Shown: positions 48,191 to 58,748 of the stretch, piece after piece
Position numbering within the stretch: the first letter of the stretch is position 1
Layout of the letters: every line of letters starts with the position of its first letter
NCBI GenBank assembly: GCA_958496175.1
Contig: OY292280.1
Coordinates: 11,966,001-12,030,000 of the forward strand
DNA: 64,000 nucleotides
Direction: 5' to 3'
Source of the DNA: Sisyra terminalis
Taxonomy: Eukaryota > Arthropoda > Insecta > Neuroptera > Sisyridae
Made by a program: the position numbers and the translations under genes
Notes under the pieces: model-generated
Database searches by the model: none
Seen by the model: the letters and a program-made list of their open reading frames with translations, nothing else
What the model was told of the DNA's origin: nothing

Positions 48191-51100
48191 TTTACAGATT
48201 GCAAACTTCATAATATTCTCATTGGGAATTCTCATTGGCAATGGCTTTAGGTAGTGGTATTTTTGAAAGAAATATATAGCGAAGGCTCTCTTGGTCGTGC
48301 CCACATGCATAATACATTAATACTTCATATTTCCCATTCAAAAACAAGTTTAATCGAATGATCAAGTGGAATAAATGCTTCGTAATTCTTTAGTCATTTT
48401 TGACCCAAAGAGGTATGGGTAGTTTAGTCAATTGAGGGTTTTTCCAAAAAGAAATATAGGTACCAAAAATTAGTAATAAAACGTATAAAACATTTAAAAT
48501 TGCAATGTTCCGGAAGCGGAAATCTAATTTTCTTCACAATTATTACAAATAAGCCAAAACAAGAATATCATTACAGTAAACTTTAGTGCATTAGAACCAA
48601 TTAAAACAAAGAAATGTAAAAATGACAAATAGGATTATTATGAATCAAGTTTAAAAAAACGCGCGGGAAAGTAAAAAGCTAACCTAATATCAGTAAAATA
48701 GATGATACGAAGTAATGACCAATAAGTAACATAATTTCATTGTACAAATAACTTTTATACGAAACTGTCAGGTAATTTTTTTATTCAATTCGCGAATTTA
48801 TTCGATATTTGATTGTAAATTTCCTTCAAACATCTAATTTAAATAGGCCCGGGCCTAAGACAGCGCGATTTTAGGGGCGGCAAAATTTTAAAGGCGAAGA
48901 ATGTACGGATAATTCAAAATCAAAAATTTATTTAAGTTAATTTCACTATGAATGTATGGAATATCTTAAAGTATATTTATAAAGTATAATAAATATATTT
49001 TTATAGAATCTTCTCTCCAATTTGACTTATCACGTTTTTCAATTGTTACATCACTGGCAATTAGAGAACTGTCATTCCAGGGACATTCCGAACAAATTGG
49101 AGATCCTTACAATGGTATTTTTTTTAAGAATCATAGGACTTTTTGCCTAATTCAATCCTTTTACGTCAAAATATTTAAAATCCTATGCAAAATTGGTAGT
49201 TGAAATACTTGGTACTTATCTAAAACAATCTAGTACAACTACAACTTTAAGGGCAAAACTAGGACTACTAGGATTACTTTTCATGATGTTCGTCCATCTT
49301 AAAATTATATCTTTGCTCTTAAGTACGTCATTGAGAACTTTGAAATTCAAATTTGAATTTAGTTTTTGTTTCGGGAATTATTATTCCAGCTTTTAAAAGA
49401 GTTCGAGTCTCAATGTTGTTATAAAATAATTCTTTAATTTTTTCAAACTACTATCCCCAATTATAAATTATTACATTAATTAGTATACATTACATTAAAT
49501 ATTATAAAAATTGTTACACAACTATTATTTAGAACATCAATTTGAGTTTTTGATTTTCATTAGTCATTAATTTGCCTCCTTAGATAACCATTAGAAGTGT
49601 ATGCGCAGTTCTATATACTTTATAGGTAGGTATTAATGTGCAGATAATAACCCTTGAAAAAAAATAACCGTTTGCCATAATAATTACTGGAAATTTCTCT
49701 GGATTCCCATAAATTCGATAAAAATGACAAATCAGGAATTATTTAGTTTCATTAACAATGCTGAACCCACGTCCCGTCATCTACCAGGGAACGACGGAAC
49801 AAAGTTACTGTGATCTTTAAATCACTTGTCCTTTGTAATAACGCTATTTTTAATTTAGAGAAATATTGATATCGAGGAACGAAAATAAGTAAATTTTAAT
49901 AATTTAAACTTGGCAGCATCGGTTTCAATGGTTAAAATCTCGCAATATTAATGAAACATACACATTTGATTTTTGAAACATTCGCCGTTTTGATGAATTT
50001 TATTTCTTATTTTACAGATTAACTGCTTAATAAAGCAAACATTAATTATTGTAAAACTAATTTGTTTGAATAGAAATCACCTCCAATTTCCCATATGTGT
50101 CCTTATATTTCATATTTAAACGATGGAACATAATAGTGTGCTTATTTTCATGCAAGTCATTTTTAATATTTTTGGTTTTTATTTAAAAAATACAATAATT
50201 CAAAGTTAAAGAAACGTAGATCTTACACGAACAAATGTAGATCTATAGAAATACATCGATTCCAAAGGAAAAAAAGACCGCATCTAATAAAAAATGAAGG
50301 GTAATAACTTTAGGTTTCTATTTCTTCAAATATGTTTATTTTTCATATCAAAACTAAGAACGAACAAGCGAAAACTGTTGACGAACAAAAGAATGAGCAA
50401 AATAAAAATTTGAAAAACAAATTTCGAGGGGTTTAAGTACTTTAGGGAGCTCTTTCAGACAATGGACCAAATATCTTTATGCGTACTTATAAGGATAAAT
50501 ATATATGTCGAAGATGACCCTCGAAGACTTGGCTGGTTTGCAATATTAGTCATCGACTTTTATTGCACTTTTTATTATATGTTTTAAGCCTAAATAATAG
50601 AACTTTGCAAAACTTTGAAATTGTCGTTTATTACTTTACTTAATTGTGTTTGAGTTTTATGATGGCAAGATTTGGGTTCGAAGTGGCCTCTGGTTACTTA
50701 AAATGTGGCCACGATCGGGAATGGTATTGGTCAAAAAGTGTTTTTGGGTGATCTGATTGGTTAATTTAAGAAAATGTTTTTGGACTAAGGATCGAGAAGA
50801 GAAGTCCTGTACAGTGTGATGTACGGACTGGAACAGTTCTGTTTGAGCCTTAAAAGAGGAAAGTAATTTTTGGGACACGACCGTGGATGCATTATTGAAC
50901 TTTAATCGTCATCATTTTAAAAGAAAAGGGATAATGGATACAATAGGAAAAGGTGTTGATACCCGAATGATTCCTGACAAACATTCTTCGAGATACATAT
51001 TAATATATGTATATTGGTAATCAATAATAATTAGGTAGATATACAATATGTATTTTAATTTCAGAATCATTCAAAATCTTTTATTTGTGGTTTGTGAACT

Positions 51101-53202
51101 AGTGATCTACGTTAAAGTCTCATAAAAGTTAATTCATATTCGTAAAAGTTTCGTTATCATGAAGTGTAAATTTCAAAGTTATTTAAAACATAGTTCTATG
51201 TATCTCATTTTTACAATTAGATATTAGATATGTGTATCTCTCAAAAAAATTAGTGCTGCAACTTCATGGCAATCAATAAAGTGTCGAATTTGAGCAATTG
51301 AATGTATTAATGTTAATCAATCATTTGTATATCCAGGAAAAATTGAAAATGAGTTATCTAGAGATCGATCCAAGATATTTAAAGAAGTTGCAGTGGTGAA
51401 TAAAATTTTCAGTTGAATCCCAAATTGATTAATTGGTGACCAAGAAAAAGCCGAAATTGTCGCCATTACATTTGAATGGGGCAAAAGTTTTATCGAGAAA
51501 ATGAGCTACATATGATGACTGTAAAAATATAAGGAATTGAATGATCAAACGGAAATAATAGTAGGGAATTCTAAGTCATCTTTCATTCAAAAATGTTTCT
51601 GACCATTGAGTATACCTATATGAATCCAGAACTGAATACGAAAGGGTAAATTTCATTTTAATTAAATTGGTTCAAAATCAACGGGAAAATCCATGGTGTT
51701 TAGTAAAACTCTACATTTTTCAAAATTTGAGAAAAAAGATTGATAGAAACAATGGACGAAATGAAAAAAACAATGCTTTGTTGGCATGATTTTTTCCAGA
51801 AATTTATTAAGTTCGAGACCCATTGATATATTTAAAAAATATGTCTTTAATTTTAATTTTTTTAAATTATTTATTTCAAATATTTATTAGAGTCCTTTTA
51901 CAGTAATTGTGGTCGAACAGTAGTTGTTGTAGGTCATGAAATCAATTTTATATGAATTATTTTAAAATTTTAAAATTAATTTTTAAATTTTATCTAATAA
52001 AATTGCAGTGAATTACGCACGAACGCAAGGAGAGCACTTGAAGCGACCAACGCAGTACCAGTTGGCCAGGTAGCAGGGCAAATGCGTATCCATCATTTAG
52101 TATGCTCCGCGATTCCAAAGGTTGAAGTTCGGTCCGGAAAATTCTCCCAAAATTCGGTATAAAGTAGTTGTAAAGTGGTGAAAAGTGTTTAAAGTGATAG
52201 TGGAATGTGTTTTGCATCAAGTCATCGTTATCCAGATGTTGGGGTTAGTGGAAATTTTCTTCAATTTTCATTTTGAAATCATTTCCATAAATTTCAAAAA
52301 ATTGTCGCCATCTTGGGTAGTGCATTTGACAATGATGTGGGAGGGAGCCACTGTAATGAAATTTGCAATGCATCGAGATGATATGACCGATATGACATTG
52401 CCAAATCTTTGAAAGTCAATGATCGAAATTTTCGAAAAACCCATAAAATTTCTAAAAAAACTATCGAAAATCAATGCAACGTTAATTTCCAAAACTGAAA
52501 TACATTAGTTTTAATTTTCCGTAAGTCCCACTTGGTAAAAATTTCTGCCAAAAAAAACTCGTCATTATCAAATGCATTACATTTTTCGAAAAGAAATCCA
52601 TTTCTATTTTATTTAACATGAAACGAAATGAAATGTATAGATTGTTAATTTTCAATTGATTTGTGACGAATCGCGTTAACATTTTTTCTCACTGTTCCAA
52701 AGAGTAATCTTTAACTTTTCGATTCTCCTCCCCAAAGTTGGGAAATTGTACATTCTATACATTGGGGATTTCAATGCTACGTAAGAAAAAATACCCTTTA
52801 TCCCAGGCTCAAACCAGTGACTTCTATCATTTCAAGCGACATGACGTACTTGCAGCTAAAATTGTAGACAGCGCAAGTTTGAAAATGTTTGCGTATAGGC
52901 AACTAACATGACGTACGTGCATTGAAATCACCTACCCACTCGTAACATTGGAAGTTTATATTAATTTCAAAATATGACAATAGCAAACTTTAATAGGATT
53001 TTCAAAAGAAAATTAATACTCAAAAGTGTCATTTCATTTTTCAGTGCATAATCCAATAAGCGACAAACAAAAACTAGCTAAACAAAAATCAATAAAATTC
53101 CTGTAAAGCAATAAACTAAAACTGATGATTTTTTTGCAGGACCCAATATCATCGGATACCAGTGGTTGATGGACAACAAACCATGGACGGAGGAATTGAG
53201 AT
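48191..53202 (+). repeat. Palindrome 2 right inner arm (module E')
   Basis: Inverted copy of E. It starts with a half copy of the foldback and ends at the D1 junction. A paired marker is GTCCCGTCATCTACCAGG (49771-49790) against CCTGGTAGATGACGGGAC (45073-45090). Otherwise it is AT-rich and non-coding apart from blocks X and Y. Confidence 0.88.
52009..52245 (+). promoter_or_regulatory. Conserved block X (right arm): exon and/or TATA promoter
   Basis: Acceptor AAAATTGCAG ends at 52008. The frame 52010-52162 (starting ELRTNARRALEA) ends at TAA within TATAAAG (52158-52164). About 30 bp further the leader GTGGTGAAAAGTGTTTAAAG resembles the AGTG-rich leader of the D exon. The sequence is identical to the left arm over about 240 bp, while the intron-like flank (TTTTATCTAATAAAATTGCAG versus TTTCTCTATTAAATTTGCAG) differs. 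This suggests constraint or local gene conversion. Confidence 0.4.
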
Positions 53203-53251
53203 GCAGACGAGGACTTCAATCAAAGTTATGTCCGTAGCTTCTTTTACCTAA
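53140..53251 (+). pseudogene. Exon-like segment Y (right arm)
   Basis: Acceptor GATTTTTTTGCAG, then an open frame TQYHRIPVVDGQQTMDGGIE, MQTRTSIKVMSVASFT and stop, the same length as the left-arm copy. It contains ACCATGG, a good start context. It lies in the direction D1-A'', i.e. consistent with rightward transcription of this arm. Confidence 0.3.
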
Positions 53252-53454
53252 TCCCACTTGATTCCTTTTCAGCTAGGGGGTTTGGGCTCTTTAGTGGAAC
53301 CACTTTAGGTCACTTTCCGTTGTTTTTTTTTCCGCGCGCGGTTTATAAAAGTAGTGTTTGTAAATAAAATGCACTTTCGGGTTTTTTAAAGAAACATTTA
53401 ATAAATATAAGTGTTAACTTCAAGTGATTATCCGTACAAATAAAGTGCATTTCT

Positions 53455-53670
53455 GTTCGCGATTCGTTAGGTATTGGATTCCAGGACATCAATTGATGTT
53501 GGGTACGAGTTCGAATCCTGGTTGCAACGATTAGCTTAGTAGAGTTAAGTAGCTGGTGGCCAAAGTGGTTTCAATGTTACAGGCAGGTCAATGGGGATGT
53601 CCCTTGTAGCAGGGATTGCCAAAATGTTGTTACTCTCTATTGTAGCATAGAGATAGAGTCAAGCTTTTTT
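53455..53670 (+). mobile_element. tRNA-like plus double-hairpin segment (SINE-like), D1
   Basis: Box A-like TTAGGTATTGG (53467-53477) and box B GAGTTCGAATCC (53507-53518) flank a perfect palindrome ACATCAATTGATGT (53486-53499). A second box A match TAGCTTAGTAG lies at 53532-53542. Two hairpins follow: TCCC-TTGTAGCA-GGGA (53600-53615) and CTCTAT-TGTAGC-ATAGAG (53635-53652), which share the loop word TGTAGC. T6 at 53665-53670 could terminate Pol III. Four copies occur in the window. It looks like a tRNA-derived SINE or small structured RNA; expression is not shown. Confidence 0.5.
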
Positions 53671-53760
53671 CTTACTAATTATTTTTTTCTTCCCTCGTCT
53701 TTAAATAATTTTTTGAGTAGACAAAGTGTACAAAAATATATTAGTGAGTGCGCTTCCGTC

Positions 53761-53914
53761 ACACAATCTGGAATACGCGTTTCGGGCTAAGTGATTGGTG
53801 TTGTGAAAGTGTTATTCCCTTCAGGAATTAGTGTTGAAGTATTTAAGTGAGTGATTAGTGCCATTCGGATTTGGACTCGTCGTGGAAGTGGTTTCGGAAA
53901 GGAGGATTTCATCT
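53761..53914 (+). other. Non-coding first exon candidate (D1)
   Basis: It runs from the initiator region (GCGCTTCCGTCACAC) to the donor ATCT|GTAAGC at 53914/53915. It is 154 nt without a single ATG and rich in AGTG words, typical of a 5' untranslated exon. A 139-bp intron-like gap leads to the acceptor of the next exon. In A1/A', D2' and D2 the donor is decayed to CATCTTTAAT. Confidence 0.45.
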
Positions 53915-54053
53915 GTAAGCCATCATTACACCAACATCGTTCTCAAGCATATCCAGGAAAATGTAATGGATCAGAAGTAAAATTTGGTATGAAACTTTAT
54001 TTTTAAGTGTTTTGAACAGTGTACCAAACAATATTAATATTTTATCTCTCCAG

Positions 54054-54184
54054 ATTCATTAAACGATGCATTCGTGGGATTATCATTCTATGGAACCATG
54101 GAGGAAAGTTGGAGGATGGAGTTGGAATTCAGGATTATCATCAAGGACTTCTATGAGAATTTATCATGTCTCAGTAAAACTTTG
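54054..54184 (+). CDS. Exon, SFYG/MEESW family, type 2 (D1)
   Basis: 131 bp bounded by TTTATCTCTCCAG and consensus GTAAGA. Open frame: SLNDAFVGLSFYGT, then MEESWRMELEFRIIIKDFYE, then NLSCLSKTL. ACCATGG inside gives a plausible start (MEESW...). The preceding untranslated exon is 139 bp upstream with a good donor, so D1 alone shows a complete promoter-exon-intron-exon-donor layout. Downstream exons are not identified. The protein family is unknown to me. Confidence 0.45.
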
Positions 54185-55490
54185 GTAAGATACAATATTT
54201 ATGTATGATTTGAATGGAAAATTAATATGTTTTTTCAGTTCCAGGAAAAAATCCAATAATTTTTATATTTTAGGAGGTAATGGAAGATAATTGGTAACAA
54301 AGAGTTGTTATTGCTATTGATGGAAGAAAATGTCTCAAAATTATTGATTTTCATTTAATCACAGAAATGGCCCAGCAGAATACACAGAGGAACCTAAAGT
54401 TCTGGTGATATAAAATTCCGTTTTCCATCCAAAAAAAAGGACTAATAATATTTCAGATTATCTTTTCTTCCCTACTATCAAATGGATATGTTTGTAAAAA
54501 GAACAAGGTAAACGGTTGTATCTATATTTTTTTAGATTGCTTTAAAAAATCGCCGTTCAAATAAAAATGAGATATTTGAGATATTTAGTTGCACCATTTA
54601 AAATAATTGATAATACAAGTTGAGGACATTGTGGAACGAAAGTTTAATTTTGTGAAGATCAAGGATCTCTACTATTGCCAATAGTATCAACTTCTTAATA
54701 GAGATTAAAGTAATTGAAGCCGTTCTTCTCAAATCTAAGAAACTTTGACGACTGCAATGGAATCATTTTTCTCGTATGTATTTAAGTATACACATGATAT
54801 CTACCATACTAATTCAATTGTTTCAAGTCATTGTTGGTCAGAAACTGTGGAATTAATTGAATAGTTTCATACTAATAATAGTTTCTACTTCAATTATTAT
54901 TGCATAAAGATTGAAATTAAGGATCAATAGATTCTGAAACATCCAGCTTCGGGAATTATGGAAGATTTGGAGGGATTCTATATATTGTTTCTACTGGATG
55001 GACGTCGCTAGGAGGATAAGCGTTATTATCGGCGGTTGGGGTATTTCGAGGATATTTGCGGTAGACGGGGTTTTTTCCTCCCCGTATGTGTCTATATTTA
55101 AGTTAAAGTATTGTATATCTTTCAAAATTATCCTTTTTTTCTTTTCTAGTGAAAAAGAAAAGGAGTTCAGTGTAGTGAATCGTTTCGACTTTCGCCGTAA
55201 AAAATTCCTTTTCGTTACGCGCGGGTTTTAACTATGTATTCTACGTTGAATACATTATCCGGAATCCGCGAATTTTAACAAACCAACGCTTTTAAGTTAT
55301 AAAGCGTAAACTTAAAAACGTTTTTCGAAAGTTCCGCGAAAGTTTCGGGAAAGATACACGAAAGTTCGTGTCGCGTCGCGATCGGTTTTATAAGTGCTTT
55401 TGAGAACTTTAGTGATCTTCAATTCCTGGAGTTATAGAGCTGGAGATGGAAGCTGTGCTTTGGACTTGCTGTTCCTGGAAGGCGTTTGTA
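54185..55490 (+). repeat. Module F, between D1 and D2
   Basis: Inverted partner of 39116-40652. The first kilobase is AT-rich and intron-like. The last 300 bp become CG-richer (TCGTGTCGCGTCGCGATCGG) and end in the TATA region. A 77-codon frame (54998-55231) is interrupted in the left arm and is not supported. Confidence 0.8.
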
Positions 55491-55517
55491 GCAGACGAGG
55501 ACTTCGGTCAAAGTTAA
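55386..55517 (+). promoter_or_regulatory. Core promoter candidate and short leader frame in F
   Basis: TTTTATAAG (55386-55394) lies about 33 bp upstream of an initiator-like TTCAATTCC. A 23-codon frame follows at 55446-55517 (MEAVLWTCCSWKAFVADEDF + GQS). The mirror copy at 39185-39219 has canonical TATAAAAG and a 20-residue version of the frame. Conservation of TATA, spacing and frame in both arms supports a promoter; whether the peptide is made is unknown. Confidence 0.4.
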
Positions 55518-55743
55518 GTCCGTAGTTTTTTTTACCTAATCCCACTTGATTCCTTTTCAGCTAGGGGGGTTGGGCTCTTTAGTGGAACCACTTTAGGTCA
55601 CTTTCCGTTGTTTTTTTTTCCGCGCGCGGTTTATTAAAGTAGTTTTTGTAAATAAAATGCATTTTCGGGGACTTTAAAGAAACTTTTTAAAAAAAATAAG
55701 TGTTAACTTCAAGTGATTATCCGTACAAATAAAGTGCATTTTT

Positions 55744-55958
55744 GTTCGCGATTCGTTAGGTATTGGATTCCAGGACATCAATTGATGTTGGGTACGAGTT
55801 CGAATCCTGGTTGCAACGATTAGCTTAGTAGAGTTAAGTAGCTGGTGGCCAAAGTGGTTTCAGTGTTACAGGCAGGTAAATGGGGATGTCCCTTGTAGCA
55901 GGGATTGCCAAAATGTTGTTGCTCTCTATTGTAGCATAGAGATAGAGTCAAGCTTTTT
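55744..55958 (+). mobile_element. tRNA-like plus double-hairpin segment (D2)
   Basis: Copy of 53455-53670. Box B GAGTTCGAATCC, the ACATCAATTGATGT palindrome and both hairpins are unchanged. The few differences (TCAGTGTTAC versus TCAATGTTAC, GTAAATGG versus GTCAATGG) fall outside the stems. Confidence 0.5.
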
Positions 55959-56017
55959 TCTTACTAATTATTTTTTTCTTCCCTCGTTTTTAAATAATTA
56001 TTGGAATTGACAAACTG

Positions 56018-56050
56018 TATAAAAATATATTAGTGAGTGCGCTTCCGTCA
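56018..56050 (+). promoter_or_regulatory. Core promoter candidate (TATA/initiator), D2
   Basis: TATAAAAA at 56018-56025 is followed 32 bp later by CCGTCACAC, a fair insect initiator context, then CG-rich leader sequence (TTACGCGTTTCGGGC). Homologous sites: 38582-38589 (minus) and the D1' copy keep TATA; D1 has lost it. Confidence 0.45.
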
Positions 56051-56343
56051 CACATTCTGGATTACGCGTTTCGGGCTAAGTGGTTAGTGTTGTGAAAGTG
56101 TTATTCCCTTCAGGAATTAGTGTTAAAGTGTTTATGTGAGTGATTAGTGCCATTCGGATTTGGATTCGTCGTTGAATTGGCTTCGAAAAGGAGAATTTCA
56201 TCTTTAATTCATCATTACCATACATTATTGTCCTGAAGCATATCCAGGAAAATTTAATGGATCAGAAGTAAAATTTGGTATGATGCACTATTTTTAAGCG
56301 ATTCGAACAGTGTACCAAATAATATTAATACCTTTTTTTCCAG

Positions 56344-56456
56344 CTTCCAGATTAAAAGGTGCATTCGTGGCATTATCATTCTATGGAAACATGGAGGAAA
56401 GTTGGGAAAAAGAGTTGGCGAAAAATGTGGAAGAATCCGATAAAGTGGGTTTACAT
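56344..56456 (+). CDS. Exon-like segment, SFYG/MEESW family, type 1 (A'')
   Basis: Acceptor TTTTTTTCCAG, open frame SRLKGAFVALSFYGN then MEESWEKELAKNV, followed by GTAATT. One conserved-position change versus A' (E to D before KVGLH). Confidence 0.3.
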
Positions 56457-57433
56457 GTAATTATTATTATTATTAATGGGACTAAAAGCATGATCATCCT
56501 TTCCATGATTTTATAAATTGGTACTTTAATCACTTAGTTATAAGGCATGTTTTTTAGCTTTGTAGCAATTTAGCATTTAGTTTTTAAGGGTTGAAATTTT
56601 CTTTTCGCTTATGACACTAGAGAATTGTATAGTGCGCTTTACGCCGATTGGAATAACTGTATCACATAAGCCAAAAGAATGTAGAAATTGCAACGTTGCA
56701 TTAGTGGTTAGTGGTTATTTTTTAAGGAATGTGTATGTCTACGTAAACTGTTATGACTATCCACTGATAAATATCACAAATAATGAATTTATAATTCTTT
56801 TTCAAAATTTTCTGTTTTTTGTGGTCTTAACCGTTTACGTAGATATTCGTGGATTAGGCCTCCAAGGGGACACCACATTAAAAGAAAACGCGCCTAGTAC
56901 TCTACCGCAAAGGTGGTGAGGAAAAGAGTACATACCAAAAATAAATTTTGATGATGAATGATTTTTTGACACATTTTTGCGAAGAAAAGTAGCCAACAAA
57001 ATAGTAGACATAGTATGGATTTAAAAAAAATTTAAAGATTGTAATTGTTTGAACAAATCATACAGTCTTGATCAATATCATACTAATCTCAATAGAATAT
57101 CTTTGGAAAATATTTTGCAATACTGTTTTTACTTTACAATAGAGAATAGAATGTTTTATTCCATCATCTGATAATAATCATTTAAATTCCTATTAATTTG
57201 AGTCATCGTAGTATTTCAATGATAGTTTGATATGCTATGGACAATAGTTATGAGTTTTAAAGAAAATTAATTTTAATTTATTCATTTATATTGTCTAACA
57301 AATCAAGTAGCTTCTTTCAAAGAGAAGGAAAAGTAGCTGTTGAAGTTCAAATTATAATTCATAAAAATCTATTGAATAAATGTTCATTTTTCCAATCGTT
57401 ATGAACCATAAAAAGACCAGAAATTATTAAAAT

Positions 57434-57739
57434 AAATCTCTCATATCGATTTAAATCGATCAACAATTAAAAATCAATCATTTTTCACATACGCGCATCA
57501 TTTCTATTTGAATTTTTCGCCAATTGCATTTGCATTGTTCAAATGTCAAATTTGTCATTCTTTATATGCAACCCGGTGCACATAACAAAAGCGCAATAAA
57601 GCGAAGGATATTAATGACATCTATTACGGTTCCCTTGCTTTACCACTTATGAGCGTAGTAATTTTAAAGGTCTATGAACGAATTTTGCCCAAATTTAGCA
57701 TTTATTTTCAATAATTGATCGATTTAAATCGATGTAAGG
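57434..57739. mobile_element. Palindromic MITE-like element, A'' copy
   Basis: Same 0.3-kb element as 1271-1578, with ATCGATTTAAATCGAT ends and the GCAACCCGGTGCAC core shared with the 742-bp satellite. Confidence 0.5.
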
Positions 57740-57825
57740 ATAATAATAATTATTTTAGAGGAAACTAAAGTTTTATTCCACTGATATTTATAATATCAAA
57801 ATTGATTATAATCCGTTATTTTTCC

Positions 57826-58532
57826 TTTCTTTTACTATGTTTTTTATTAGCATCTATCAAACGAAGAAAATAAATAAAATTTCGGTTATAAATATTATTT
57901 GAAGTACGTGCTTTGTGTTCTAGATTTTTTTCGTCGAAGAGAAATGATTTTTTTTATCTTAAATCCATTATGATATTATCGTCTTAAAGTATTAGTATAA
58001 GAGTTGATAGGATCAGAAAAAAAATCGGTTAAGAATTTAATTGAATTTGAAAAATTTTATAGAAAATTCTTAGAAAATTCGTTAGAATCAACGACTCAAG
58101 TGTAATTTAGCACATCCACAATCTGGCAATGTTGCAATTTCGCCTTTGTTTTTGATTTAATTCGTGATTTTTTTGATGATTTAATTCTAATATGGGATAA
58201 TTCTCTCTTTTGTGACTTAATTTTCATTATGGACCGATTTAATCGTGAATTAAATTAAAAACAAAGTCGAAACTTTAACATTGCCAGATTGTGGGTGTGG
58301 TAACGTACACATGAGTCGAATCAACATTAAATTTTCCTTTAATATTTGAACCAAAGCTACAACTTCTTTCGTTATCGTTTACGTTTTCCCAAGGATATAA
58401 TTGTTAAATGTGAATATTTTTATGCAATATCGTTAAGGATGATTTAGTCTTAATTATTCTTTTTAATTTCAATGAAAGAAACCATCTCTTATATCCGTTT
58501 TATGTACTTGAAAAATTTCCTTTTTGAAACTT
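57826..58532. other. A''-specific central segment
   Basis: It replaces the 1666-2302 segment of A1/A'. It contains a MITE with a clean 8-bp target duplication (58093-58317) and runs without a break into a long satellite-like segment at its right end, suggesting A'' is nearer to the original state. Confidence 0.65.
58093..58317. mobile_element. 225-bp MITE with 8-bp target-site duplication, copy 1
   Basis: The ends are inverted repeats GACTCAAGTGTAATTTAGC / ...GTACACATGAGTC, continuing inward for over 60 bp (CCACAATCTGGCAATGTTG). GAATCAAC occurs directly on both sides (58085-58092 and 58318-58325). An 8-bp duplication fits Merlin, hAT or P-type elements. The related copy at 61508 begins GGCTC, and a leading GG would fit Merlin. 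Confidence 0.85.
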
Positions 58533-58620
58533 AGAAACGATATTGCGGGTGTCCTTTGGCATATAAGACAAAAAATTTTGACGAAGCAAAATCTGGAAAC
58601 AAGGATCATTGTTAATTAGT
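58425..58620 (+). repeat. Isolated diverged 339-bp-satellite monomer segment in A''
   Basis: GTTAAGGATGATTTAGTCTT, CATCTCTTATATCCG, TTTTATGTACTTGAAAA, GAAACGATATTGCGGG and the following bases keep monomer order over nearly 200 bp. It is the longest single-copy relative of the satellite in the window and a candidate for the pre-amplification sequence. Confidence 0.7.
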
Positions 58621-58674
58621 GATATTATAAGCTGTGTGGAATAGAAATCAATCATTATACATTATAAAAAAAAT

Positions 58675-58748
58675 TGGACCTTAACGAGATTCGAACACGG
58701 GACCCCGACTATAGCAGCGAGGCACTTACTCACTCCACTACATGCAGA
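58675..58748 (-). mobile_element. tRNA-like Pol III module, type A, in A''
   Basis: Box A- and box B-like motifs are kept, but the anticodon-arm stem is damaged (CCCCGACT...AGCGAGG on the plus strand), so no pairing pressure is evident in this copy. Confidence 0.45.

Larger units (their letters stand above)
53203..54120 (+). repeat. Module D, copy D1
   Basis: Direct repeat of D2 (55491-56410), offset about 2288 bp. Upstream sequence changes abruptly at GCAGACGAGGACTT, which is the duplication breakpoint. Of the four D copies only D1 keeps a consensus donor (GTAAGC) after the non-coding exon, but its TATA box is altered (GTACAAAAATA). Confidence 0.88.
55491..56410 (+). repeat. Module D, copy D2
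   Basis: Second direct D copy, leading into A''. It includes CGCGCGCGG, AAATAAA at about 55659 and 55731, the tRNA-like/hairpin segment, TATAAAAA, and the leader exon with a decayed donor. Confidence 0.88.

Noticed and set aside
54998..55231. 77-codon frame in F
   Set aside because: The left-arm counterpart is disrupted, and the region overlaps the promoter-like CG-rich part.
53203..56410. D modules as LTRs of a retrotransposon
   Set aside because: There are no TG...CA ends, no primer-binding site or polypurine tract in the expected places, no gag/pol between the copies, and AAATAAA signals lie upstream of the TATA box.
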